A stretch of 41,944 nt of DNA from Gamarada debralockiae (Eukaryota > Ascomycota > Leotiomycetes > Helotiales > Hyphodiscaceae). Shown here piece by piece: positions 1 through 10,541 of the stretch. Each line of letters begins with the position of its first letter. The stretch's first letter is position 1. Position numbers and translations under genes: made by a program. The stretch is from positions 1-41,944 of the forward strand of contig NXFV01000231.1 in the NCBI GenBank assembly GCA_002803225.1, given 5' to 3'. Below the pieces are notes generated by a model that was given only the letters and a program-made list of their open reading frames with translations, was not told the DNA's origin and did not search any database.

Positions 1-660
1 AAATTTCTTGTGTTAAAGTGATTTTAGTATTTTAAGCTCTTATTTAAGTATCACTTGATTTCAATGCCCGCTGCCTTTGTATTTGCCCTATAACAGGATA
101 TTACTTATAATGCTTATCCCCTATAATTACCCTATTACTATAGTAGCGCAAGCCCTAAGGAAGTAAGTCTAGTGATTCATTACAGGCCTTTATACCCTAA
201 AGCATTACTCGCTCGCGATCGACCGTACTGCGCTGTTTACTATAAGAAGCAGTATTAATCAACTAAGTTAATTCCTAAGGAATTGAGCTTGTCAAAGTAA
301 TAAATCTACTTTAGAAGCTATATTTGAGTATAAAATTATAAAGAATTATTACATGAAGTATAGTAGAAAAGAGGAGAGAGTGTGAGGTACTGAAAGTCAG
401 TGAGGATTATTAATCGCGATCGATCGATCGATTACTTACATAATCGCGATCATGATTAGCTCGCTTATAATAATCGCCGATAAAAAACCGCCCTGGAGAC
501 TATGAGTATGGCCGGACTCCACTCTCGTGGGCTGCAGGGGAGGAGCACGAGGCAGTAGTGAAGCTACTAAGGGCGCCGAGAAATCCTAATATTTAGGCCT
601 GGCTATAATTCCTTCGCAGTCTTAGATATTTGCATCACATACATATCATATCTATCATAT
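1..660. repeat. AT-rich decayed repeat, no intact gene
   Basis: The stretch is AT-rich, has no open frame worth reporting, and contains many TAA/TAG/TTA words. It holds the short direct repeat TAATCGCGATC at 411 and 441, around a run of the palindromic GATC/CGAT word. This texture is what a RIP-mutated transposon remnant looks like in an ascomycete, but no family can be named from what is left. Confidence 0.5.
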
Positions 661-818
661 AACAACTTTGATAAGAGGGCCCTGGGGTTGCTGATGTTTA
701 TATATACTGCCCAGGAAAATTTAGATGGGAAGTTTGCCACCAGATGGCTGATGTATGTTTTAGATGACATATTCAAGAAGTTTCTACCGCTTACCTGCGA
801 CGAGGCGCACCATTACCC

Positions 819-1475
819 TTGTTGAGAGGGCTGTCAGCTTGCATGTCCTCAGTTTTCTGTCTGGTCAGTATAATATGGACCTGCCTTCCTTTGGATCTGG
901 ATTCTCTTTCAAATGTCGACAAAATGGTTGAACTTCATAAGCTTGCAGGTGTTTACGACTGTCCTGATTCATTTTATGGCGACATGAAACAGTCAACATA
1001 CACGGCATTTCGGCGCACCGGAGGCATAGAGGCACATATCAACGAGAGTAATACCGAGAGCTTCAAGTTTGAATTTCGCCGAGTCGAAGAGTCGATGAGC
1101 CTTTCAACATTCTACAAATGGCTCATGTAGTACACAGAGACGATACCTGAATGGGAATCTTGGTTGGATAGCGACGTCGATTAGTTTCATTATATTTTTA
1201 ATTCGGTATCTAATGGGAGAAGATTCGTCACAACGGACAAAGGCTATTTTGGATTCGCCCTTCATCAGTGCCAGAGAGGAGACTTCGTCGCCATCCTAGC
1301 TGGTAGTACAGTATCAATAATTTTAAGATCCGAGGCTAATGTGGACCATCTTGACAAAACGGGCCATACAAGCCGCGTTGTTGGAGACTCATATATTCAC
1401 GGTACAATGAATGGAGAGGCTTTGAGGCAGCTTGATGAGACAAATGTAGACTTTGAAGAAATAGTTTTGATTTAA
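819..1475 (+). pseudogene. HET-domain (heterokaryon incompatibility) protein relic, C-terminal part
   Basis: One reading frame runs from about 819 to a TAA at 1473-1475, broken only by TAG codons at 1128-1130 and 1182-1184. The part after the second stop reads GRRFVTTDKGYFGF, then a GDFVAILAG-like stretch, then VVGDSYIHGTMNGEA. This is the usual C-terminal signature of fungal HET proteins (GRRxFxTxxGyxGxGP, GDxVxxLxG, YxlVGexYvHGimxGEa). Intact HET proteins act in allorecognition and programmed cell death. Both stops are explicable as CAG to TAG, a CpA to TpA change typical of RIP. The N-terminal HET core is not recognisable upstream, so this is a truncated, dead copy. The family call is firm for the last 90 codons and weaker before 1130. 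Confidence 0.7.
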
Positions 1476-1916
1476 GTGGAATACGGAGTACTCCTTGCAG
1501 ATTGGAAGAGTATTGAGATGTGGAAGTTGGATGGGACTTTGCTTACTTGATGGACCGTTGGCGGAAGAGGCTGATCAGCAAGTCTGGTGTGTCCGAGTAC
1601 AGGGAAGGAAACTAAGAATGAGTTCCATTAAAGTTGTTCAAGACCATCTTGTCCTGTTTTAAGGATGGTAAAGAGTCGGCTCGCCGCGAACTAAGGCTCG
1701 TTACTCTACCATTGATTCCCAATAGAAAGTTCTGGAAACCCTTCCCTGTATGTTGTTAGTTGACTTAATCATGCACTTGACTCTAGTCCCTAAAGTCATG
1801 TAACTAACATCTCCTGTCTTCCACCTAACAGGAAGGTAGTGCAGATATCATATACTTTAAGATACAGAGAGAGGTCAGAGGATTTTTCAAAAACTGTAAG
1901 GCTATCTTTCTCAGGT
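1476..1916. other. intergenic, nothing recognised
   Basis: Between the HET relic and the end of the CorA-like gene on the other strand. No open frame or motif could be supported; it presumably holds the 3' end of the minus-strand transcript. Confidence 0.4.
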
Positions 1917-4900
1917 TCAAGAACGCCAGTCATTCAATCCCGCTTCTACGTCAAGACGGTCAGGGGCTGTGTTACCGTATGAGGCGCCGCGATACCCGTT
2001 TGTCGACGATGAAGATATGCTGATGCCATGAGCTTTCTCCCATAGCTCATCTTCCTTCTTACGCTGTTCTCTCTGCAGCTGGCACCTCTGCGCTCGGACC
2101 TCATTCTTAAGCTTCTCCGTCTCCTTCGCTGCACTGTCGAGAAGTGTACGACTCGTTAAGCCCCACCTCAGCCAATTGCTGTAGACGCCTGTCTTGACGA
2201 GAGTGAGAGTCACGGTGTACTTATATATGAACCAGATGAGCGCCCGGATCCATGTGCTGAACGCAAGGATGAAGATTGGTATGATTATGACGAATGAGAT
2301 GGGCACTATAGTAGTTGAGACTCAATTGCTTGGTGAGATATAGGCAGAATAACCTACACATATACTTGAATTCATGGATAAGTTTTACCTGGCCCTGTCC
2401 GAACTCGGAGGCATTCATGCCAAATACACTTGCCATAAAGGACAATGGGAGCTGAATTATCGAGTAAGTCATGCTCTTCAGCATCTAGTAGAAGACATTA
2501 AGTAGCACGTACGAAGAAAATTGTTACAACAGTAAACATCATGATAGATCGTCCCTGGCTAACAGCTTCCTCAGACTGTTTGACCGACTGCCAGGCTTGC
2601 ACAACGCTGGCTTGTTGTTGTTTGAGAGCGAGTAGATCTGTTAACTGAGCCCAAAAAATGAATCAGCATATTCCATTGGAGTATCCGCAAGCAGTGCCTT
2701 ACGCTGCTGGACGTGCTTTGTGCACTCCGTTTCAGTACCTCCAGGTCTTCTATCCTTTTAGTAACCCTCGCCAGAAGTTCGTCGGCATTGACCTTAAACC
2801 AGTCGTAAGTTTGGCATTTGTCATCCTTGCCGTCTTTTTTATCGATGCCATCTTCCTGTACGTGATTGCTGGGTGCCGAGGAGCCGTGACCGTTGACTAC
2901 GCTGTGATGATGGCTACTCCTATGTTCCCGCTCAACGCACTTTCCCTGCTCGTCGTGGCCAATAGAAGAATCGTGAATGTAATTCATCCTTGCTTTGAAC
3001 TTTCTGAATCCGCCTTGAAAGCTATAAATACCTTGAGGGTCAAGGATGTGCTCAATATGCCTGACAAAATCCCTCAGTACTTCCTTTTGGGTCCGATTGA
3101 TATCTATCATAATGTCAAGCTCTTCGATGATGTCCTTAATTTCCTTTTGAAGAATTCCCTCTGGGTATATATCGAGGAGTGGAATGTGAAGCTCTGAAAT
3201 TGCCTCTGGATCTACTTTCCCTTTACTTCGATAGATTTTGGCTGCGGTTTTCGTCCATCGATAAAGTCGTTCGAATGCCGCCGTTTGCTTGTTCGTCTAA
3301 AAAAGAGCTTGTTAGGTAAGTCACTCACTTAACCTAAGCGTTTTGAGCACTCACAACATTGCCAATGGCTTCCGAAAACGCATCCATCACTTGAGGCTGA
3401 CGGTCGCGGGTCTTGGTACGATCAAACAACGTATTCGAACACTCATCAAAAATGATCAGCGCAAGGTCAAAAACAGAGCGAACATGGTTCTGGCGAGCAT
3501 TTTGGAGCCTGTTCCTGATAGACTTGTGAACACTGGAAGCATCAGTCTCCTGCTTATTTGCTCCGTATCGTTTCGGGAAGCAGGTAATAATAGTCTGCTC
3601 ATCGAGGATCCACATCCACAATTGGTCGACCATGGTGACCCTGGAAATCTTCCTAATGTTAGCTCGACATTCTTCACATCCTTTTTCTGGTGTTATTTCT
3701 TGCTCTTCGTGCTCTGGCCATGTTCCAGTCTCTGGGTCGTATTCGTGAAAGCCACCTGACTTGGTACCTCGATACACAACTTGATCTCTGTCTCGATTTT
3801 TGGTCGTGTTCAGCGTCCAGTAATAAGATTGGTCCAAAGTTCGGCGAGGATGTAACGGAAGCTCGCTGTGAAGATACTTCTGAAGTAATTTCTTATCGCG
3901 GTAGTTGGCCGTCTCTTCGTACAGCCTCGCTGCATCGACCAGGAATTGGCCGAGAGGATTCGGGCTGATGACTCGACCTTCTTTAACAGGCAGGCCTTTC
4001 CTTATTCCATAACCTAAGGTCTTGATCAAGGTGGGAATTGAACTAATTCTTGACTCCGGGTGGTGAGCCAAATTTGGTCTTCGAACAATTTTGCGGTGAG
4101 ACCATGGCCAGGCCCATTTCGGCCGATGACTACGGAGTCGGTCATGATGAGCGGTGGTTATGTTGACGTCTTGTCTATTCCGGGTTGTAATTGTGATGGG
4201 TTTTTGGTCATTTTTCTTACAGTTTTGCGAAGAGACAGAGCCGTTCTGATAGGTGGCACCGTTTCTGTCTTCAGCTGGCCACGCCGTGAAAACAATTCTA
4301 GGAAGGTCTTTTCTGCGATCACGTCGCTCCTTCTTTCCTTCCTCCTCCCGCGTCTTCTTCTTTGACTTCCAATTCTCAGTAATATTTTCAATCTCCCGCG
4401 CGAATTTATCTCGCTGCCTGTCTGTTTCCCAGTGAAGGTAGGGCATCTATATTTCATACCGTGAGATACTGAAGACGCGCCAACAGAAACTTGTGGTACC
4501 TACGAACAGGACAACGTTCTTCGGTGACTGATCCACGCTCTTTGGATCTGTTTATTGTTAGTGAAGAAAGAATCGTAATCCACACGCCTGTTCTTACTTG
4601 AGGAGACGGTGTCGCAAAGTGGACGCATGTGACGAGCATGAGGCGGGGCGTTGCGGCCACCGTGTTGTTGACCGCGCCAGAACTGAGGACGAAGAATCAT
4701 ATAGGCCTGTGTTCTATCGATCGCCTGCAGTTCTCGATACACTCCGTCGTAGTCTGGTCGTTCTTCACCGTAATAGCGGGCAATGGCTTCCTAAAATAAG
4801 GGGAACGAGTTTATTGGATGAGCTAAAACTGGTCTTTGAGAGAATTCTTACCTCAGCCCACTGAGTGATTGAATGTCAACGGGGAACTGGTCGTGTAGGA

Positions 4901-5887
4901 ATTAAACTACAGGATTTTGGATGTCAAAAAAACTCTGAGCGCACTTACAATCATGTTATTTGCAGGTAAATGGATGTATCTGATCTTCCCTTGAGCTTGA
5001 GCTCTATACAAAGGATTTTCTTTCGGATTTTGTTCGCGTTTTTCAAGAATTGTATCGATTTTGAACTTCCGATCGGAAAGATGCCGCTTGATACCAACTG
5101 GCTGGGTTGTTTCGTCTCCTTCTTCTGTCTCTGCATCCTCGTACTCCATGATGTGTAGATTGAAATCCTTTTCAGGTTCATAAGGATTCTCTTGAGTTCG
5201 ATCAATCATCAGGCGAGACAGCCGATCTCCGCTTCCAAGACTGGGTGAAATACCTGGCCTTACAGGGAGTTTTCCAGAGTGACTTGACTGGGCGTCAGTT
5301 CTAGAAGCCGTTGATTGCACCCTGTGCAGACCGCTATCAAGAACCACGCTTTCGGGTCCTCTTGCGGCTAGGCCTTCAGTGGTCGTGGGCCAAACTTTCT
5401 CGTGAAGTGTAGATTCCGAACGCTGTGCACGCCATTCCTTGACTTTTGGTAAGTTTAGTTTATATTCCCTCGAGGTTTTCCACTTTATGCGACTCTCTGC
5501 CAGATTCCGCACCAGCTGTCGGGTATTCTTGTCTTTCTCGAGAAGAGCTCGCAAGTACTCAATCCGACGAACCTCAGTATGGCAAGCAGCTTTCCATTGC
5601 AATAGTTTTTCTTTAACATGTTCTTCTGCTTCCTTCCGAACTTTTGTATCGATCTCTTTTGCTTCGGTCTGACGTCGGTACTCTTGCTCTCCCTTGGATT
5701 CTCTTAGTAGACGCTCATAGACGTGCTCCACTTCATGTTTATAGAAGTTATTCTGGACTTCGAAGAATGCGTCTCGCTCCGCAATCTCGATGCAGCCAAG
5801 ATAGTGGAGTATATGGTTTTGGATTGTGCGATTATGTTCCTGATCACTGAGGCATGTGGGCCGGACATCATGTTCGCCAGCAACCAT
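1917..5887 (-). CDS. CorA-like (Mg2+ transporter-like) fungal protein, 9 exons, intact
   Basis: Deduced exons (minus strand): 5887-4950 region ending 4949, 4860-4852, 4790-4598, 4547-4504, 4446-3355, 3296-2703, 2644-2513, 2451-2358 and 2305-1917. All eight introns are GT-AG, 50-88 nt, and join in frame to give 1161 residues. The N-terminal third is charged and coiled-coil-like. The conserved block MPYLHWETD starts at about residue 396, with an RTLDQSYYWTL / RDRDQVVYR block further on. Near the end lie a coiled coil (about 925-985), TM1 (about 991-1011), the CorA signature GMN (1012-1014, in MASVFGMNASEF) and TM2 (about 1032-1055), followed by a cytosolic tail. This is the fungal CorA-like family. 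The membrane anchor and GMN filter motif are intact, but whether these proteins move Mg2+ is not established. An in-frame TAG lies just upstream of the chosen ATG; a further 5' exon cannot be excluded. Confidence 0.85.
4852..4860 (-). other. 9-nt micro-exon (codes Trp-Ala-Glu) in the CorA-like gene
   Basis: Exon 1 ends with codons for PANNMI at 4950-4949, before a GTAAGT donor at 4948. Exon 3 begins at 4790 with EAIARYYGEE. The only way found to join them in frame is the 9-nt segment TGGGCTGAG, preceded by CACTCAG and followed by GTAAGA. The flanking introns are 4861-4948 (88 nt) and 4791-4851 (61 nt). Longer exon choices in this interval run into a stop. The result, NNM-x-W-A-E-E-A-I-A-R-Y-Y, fits the family pattern as I remember it. 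Confidence 0.7.
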
Positions 5888-6867
5888 TCTGAAATCCTAG
5901 CGGAAGCAGTGTTCGATTGGAGAAGCAAACTGCATCGCCGCTGTCTTGGCGATTGGAGCGACTTTATCTATGGGAAATGGTTGGGGAAGTGACAGCCGTC
6001 AGCCGCACCGTGGGGGCACACAAGAAACCCCAGCCGGAAAGTAGGTCTCAAAACTAGGGGTAACAAATCAGAAGGAGAATCGGCTTGACCGCAACATGAG
6101 TACTTTAATTTGACAATGCAGCCATTGCTAATATGGGAGAACGAGTGTCCCGATGTAGCAACGTGCAGTAGCGGGCTTACACATTATCAACAGAAATCTC
6201 GAAAATTGCACGGGAGGGTGTGTGAGAAAGCGGCTCCGGAGAGAGCAAAAGGCAGCGGTGGAGAGAGGAAGCGAGGAGGCGCATGGCGAGGACCAATTGT
6301 AGGGAGCCTCCCATAAATTTACCAGGGTGCATTCCCCACTCGATGCCAGCCGCACCCGGACGTGTGCTCGGGATGCCACTCGTCGCCCACGGTTCGGCTC
6401 GGATTGTTTTCGCGGCCGCAGTACTGCTGCGCGGTGACTAATGAAAGACGAATTTTGATGTTTTTCATTGTATTTGGTAATCTACCCGTTCGCACGGAGG
6501 CGGAATGGAAATCCTTCCATTTTCAAATAAGCTAAAAATTCAAGATTCGTATGCGCCGTTAAGAATAATTATTTTATAATTGCAACATCAATTAGATTGA
6601 TTCAAAAAATCGCAAAAAAATGCATTTGCTTTTTATAATTTCATATAAACTCACTTCGTGGTAAATTTCAGCGCACGCGACACTTTAATAGTTCTGCCTG
6701 AGACATTACACTCCCTTTCCATTTGTCTTCGAAACTTCCTAAAAATTAATCCCAGTGAGAGTATATTTGTACTTTAGATTTTGTTCGCTCCCATCTTGGA
6801 GTTCTTGTATATGATTTCAATCTTCCTTTCTGGGTGCTTAGAAGAGATTGCCGAAGCTGTATAATTT
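5888..6867. promoter_or_regulatory. upstream region of the CorA-like gene
   Basis: No supported gene. Nearest 5888 lies the presumed promoter and leader of the minus-strand CorA-like gene. Beyond about 6480 the DNA becomes AT-rich. Short open frames near 6110-6380 on both strands lack any family feature and are not called. Confidence 0.35.
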
Positions 6868-6873
6868 CACTAC

Positions 6874-7137
6874 AGGACGAAGGCCGCGGTCAAAGTCATA
6901 AAATTATAGTGTATTTAGGCCCTGTAATTGTCAGACAAGCCCTATAAAACCTTATAGTTTTAGGCTAAGGTGCCTGTAAGCTCCCTCTGAGCGCCTCCTC
7001 GCCCAATCGCTCTAGGGAAGCGACGCTAATTTTACAGGGACCCTAGCATACTTTACAGGCTGTTCTAGGGCTCGCTTGACAATTACAGGGCCTAAAAACA
7101 CTATAATTTCATGACTTTTGACCGCGGCCTTCGTAGC
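6874..7137. mobile_element. MITE, 264 bp, with about 67-bp terminal inverted repeats
   Basis: The left arm (6877-6943, beginning ACGAAGGCCGCGGTCAAAG) and the right arm (7067-7134, ending CTTTTGACCGCGGCCTTCGT) are near-perfect reverse complements with only a few mismatches or gaps. CACTAC occurs immediately outside both ends (6868-6873 and 7138-7143), consistent with a target-site duplication, although three bases next to it on each side do not pair. The 120-bp core has no open frame, and the motif CTGTAA/TTACAG recurs inside. This is a non-autonomous DNA transposon; the superfamily is not determined. Confidence 0.85.
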
Positions 7138-7143
7138 CACTAC

Positions 7144-9744
7144 TGATAATTCACAACTGAGGGGGTCAAGTAAGTAGAAGGGGTTTTTGAGATAGATTTG
7201 AGAACATTCCTCTCCTTGTTGAACTTTCCGAGGTGCAAACGGACGATTTTGTTTCGAGTCTAGAACTTTAAAGAGAGTGTGAGTGAGAGTTCAAATGTAC
7301 AAGTACAGCACTATATCAACTGGAAATTCAATCGGGCAAGGGAGCTTGAATTGTTGACAAGTGATCAATAAAGCATGGAATTGTCTAGAGCCAGAGGCCT
7401 ATTTTTCATCCATCAGAGTTTCAGCGCCTCTCTCCCCAGTGCGAGCTATTACCATTGGCCAAGAACAAGCATTTCGTCGTACTCAAAGCAATATCCTCTT
7501 TTAAAGGCATTATCCAACAAGATTTCTCCTTCACCAACACAGCCTAGCACCTTGTTCTGAACCAGTACGCGAGGATCATTGACTCTAGAGTAATACCAGC
7601 ATTGATGAAGTCGTCTAGGCGAGTCTCGCGAGTAATGATGTCGTACGCTTTTATCCAGACAAAGCCAATAGCACCTCCGAAGGCGAGGTTGCGAATCAAA
7701 AAAAATCCGGATCAAAAGCATCGGACGAGTGCAGGAGAAAATGTAAGGCAGTTGCTAACCAGAAGCAGAGAAAAAGGGTGGTATTTTTTTGTTGGACGGC
7801 TGGCCGCTCAATCGACGTTGAAGGTTGAGGCATCGCTCGCTGGGACTGCGACTTCAAATTTGGCCGTATTGATGAATTTGATTCGGATGAGGGAAAATTG
7901 GTAGATTGAGAAATATAATTCATAGGAGCGTGAAGACACAAGTAAGTTCGCTGTGGTCTCTCAACTGAATGTTGTCGCGCACTGAAGGGGAGGCCGAATT
8001 ATAACTTGATCCGACAGAGTTTGCAACGACCAGGCTATTATTCTATCTCCATATCAAAAAATAACAAGCAAAGGTCAAAGACTCCCTCTCTGCACGCTAT
8101 TCTCAACAAAATTACCGTGAGGTCAGCGATGAAATTGATGATGAGTCAAGTAACAGCGCTTCAAAGCAGGTACATCTTGCTACTCTGGCACCCTGAGCAT
8201 GGCTTGCAGTCGCCTCGGCCAAGCTCTCAAATTAGTTGTAAGTCGGGGAATGTACTAAGAGCAGGAGCCATAATTAGTCTTGATAGTCAACCAATTTCAT
8301 TCCTATTACAACGAAGCCAAATACGCATTTGCTACACTAGGTGAAGTCTTTCCAAGTTCGCTACATATCCTTCCGCGTTAGTTATTTATTTAGGCACGGC
8401 ATTTGTAGGACCCAGGGCAAGCTCTTTGAGTGGAGAAGCTCGTCTTTTATTGCGTCAGACATATATAGTGGCGAATCTAGCAGCCGTTCGTCAGAGTTTG
8501 TTCTAAGATACATTCTCCACTACAGCCAAAGCAGTCCATCTCTGGAGAGCAAAGACAGGGTAAGGACCCGAGCAAAAGCTTGAAGCAGTAAACCTATCAT
8601 AGAGAGTTCTATGTATCTAGCCTTAGGAATTCAACTGTGCTTACTTCGAAGATTGGGTTTCCAGGAAGCGAGTGGATATTCCCTTGATGAAGTACAGAGG
8701 TCCCAATGGTTGGGATGAAAAGTAATAAACCAAGCACAACTAGTCTAACTAGGAGTTGAAGTTGGAGGCTTTTAATTAACTATTCTATCAGTTGGTTTGA
8801 GAGCTCTCAACTACTTAACGCGGTTAAATTGATAAGGCTGAAAGTAGCTAAAAATAGGAAAAGACAGATACGTGACGAAAAACTACTCTTCTGTCTCGAT
8901 TCTTAGGTCAAAGGCTCAAATAAACGCTACTAATGTAATGCGCGAGGCGATTACGGACGTACGGGCTTGTCATGTGCGCGGAGCGTGATCTCTGCGGCTG
9001 TCCAGGGATAAGTACGGTGTTAGGCATAACCAGCCGTCGCTGGTTACTGTGATCTTTTGATCCGGGTTTTGGGTGTGTACGAGCCTAACTAACATCCTTA
9101 CAACTAAGTTCAGCTGGAGGCTAACTAGTTGAACTGATGGGTTTAATAGACGAAAGTTGAGTACTCCCCCGCTGGAAGAGTTGAAGTTGAACTCGAAATC
9201 TCATCCCAGCCACCATTGGACCCGCCGATAAAGTATAGGGGAAGCTGCCTCGCCTGAGTGGGGGTCCGTCCAACCTTAAACCGGGATAGGACAGGAAGGT
9301 TCTCTTTTAATTGCCCCCCCTGTCTGCCTGGATCGTGCGACATGAAGTTCAGCTGAAGGTAATCACGTGTAGGTACTTTTTTAGTCGACTGTGGCAAATT
9401 TCCCCTGTGGGTACTTTTGTAGCGTCATCAGAGTCCGTGCCTACTGGTGGGGGCGGAGCCTTAACGAGTACCTACTGTAGTACCTGTCAGCGCCTTCGAT
9501 TATTTACAGCTCGTTTCCTTCCCCTAATCTTGAAATTTCTGATCTGATAACACAATCTTCAAGTTTCCCGCCAGCATTGGGGATTTTGCTTACCGGTCTT
9601 TGGATAATTTTTAACCACCTAGCTCTTTCTCGCCGTTCGACTCGTAGGGGCTATTCCTCCTCTTGTAGCCTACTCTGCATCTTCACAGGACAAACCAGGT
9701 CAGTTACAGGCTTGGACACCAAATCCAACTACTAAGTAAAGAAT
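7144..9744. other. 2.6 kb gene-poor stretch with possible small coding relic
   Basis: No gene could be supported. On the minus strand at about 7555-7700 one frame reads RNLAFGGAIGFVWIKAYD and on through about 30 more codons in a protein-like, membrane-like manner to a TAG. A second frame at 7696-7941 lies just upstream. They might be two exons of a small membrane protein or a relic, but no splice pair was convincing. A perfect 7-bp-arm hairpin (AACCAGC / GCTGGTT) lies at 9029-9046. The rest shows no recognisable element. Confidence 0.3.
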
Positions 9745-10463
9745 ATGGATACAGCAGAGAGTAGCCAGAGAGAGGAGATAATGTTCAAGTCCAAGGAGCG
9801 GGACTAGTATAAAGAGATCACAGTTCTATACGGGGAGAACAAGTTGGAGACTGTTATGAAAATCATGAAGAAACGATATGGACTGATTGCGACGTATGTG
9901 GCGGCTCTCCCCATATTTCTATGTGGTGGCTAATTTTCCAAAAGTCCAAAGCAGTACAAGGTCCGAATTAGGAAGTGGGATAAACAAGAATGCACAGTCC
10001 AAGGAGACCGAGGCTATGATCCGGATACAGAATGAACGAGAACATGACGGCAAAGAGCGAACAAAGTTTTGACTTCGAGGCCGCGAAGTAAATCCTGAGA
10101 AAATCAAGCGATATATGAGAGATCATCCAAGACTACTTGCCACAGATGAAGACGGGGACGTGAACATGACTGAAGCCTCAGCCGGTATGATCTCTCTTCA
10201 AGTACACCAATCCCAGTGCTTCATTTTTCTCATTTGTCACATTAGAGGCTCCTTCCGGAATCAATGTCTACACACCATCGTCAACTGGGCATCCCACATC
10301 TCACCAAGCTTCAATTCAGGAAGCCGCCATATATCTATCTCATACACCGGACTCCACCCTCACAGCTCCTCGACGCTCCAGACCAATCTGCAGCCCGCAA
10401 AACACACACCCACATCCAACGTCACCCAAACTGGCTAGTCAGACTTCCGGATACCGCCAGGTG
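9745..10463 (+). pseudogene. Clr5-domain protein pseudogene
   Basis: From the ATG at 9745 the frame reads to SKERD, then TAG (9805-9807), then YKEITVLYGENKLETVMKIM and GLIAT. A canonical intron (9894-9944, GTATGT...AAAAG, branch GGCTAAT) joins this to TPKQYKVRIRKWD. That is the Clr5 domain of fungi (W..yK.eI..lY.e..tL..Vm..M....gf.aTpkqYk.r.kkW). A 2-nt loss then shifts frame into INKNAQSKETEAMIRIQNE, a TGA follows at 10070-10072 (likely CGA to TGA), then REVNPEKIKRYMRDHP. A further intron (donor after about 10183, acceptor CATTAG before 10246) leads to an open stretch to about 10463. TAG is explicable as TGG or CAG to TAG. Dead by two nonsense codons and one frameshift. The role of Clr5-domain proteins in filamentous fungi is poorly known. 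Confidence 0.75.
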
Positions 10464-10541
10464 AGCTTTTTCTCAATGTCAGGTCTGATCTTGAGCTGAT
10501 CTCCGGCTTCCAAGCTTAATGCCTCTCCACCACCGCCACCC

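Noticed and set aside
6110..6379. Overlapping short frames on both strands
   Set aside because: No family feature and located in the promoter side of the CorA-like gene.
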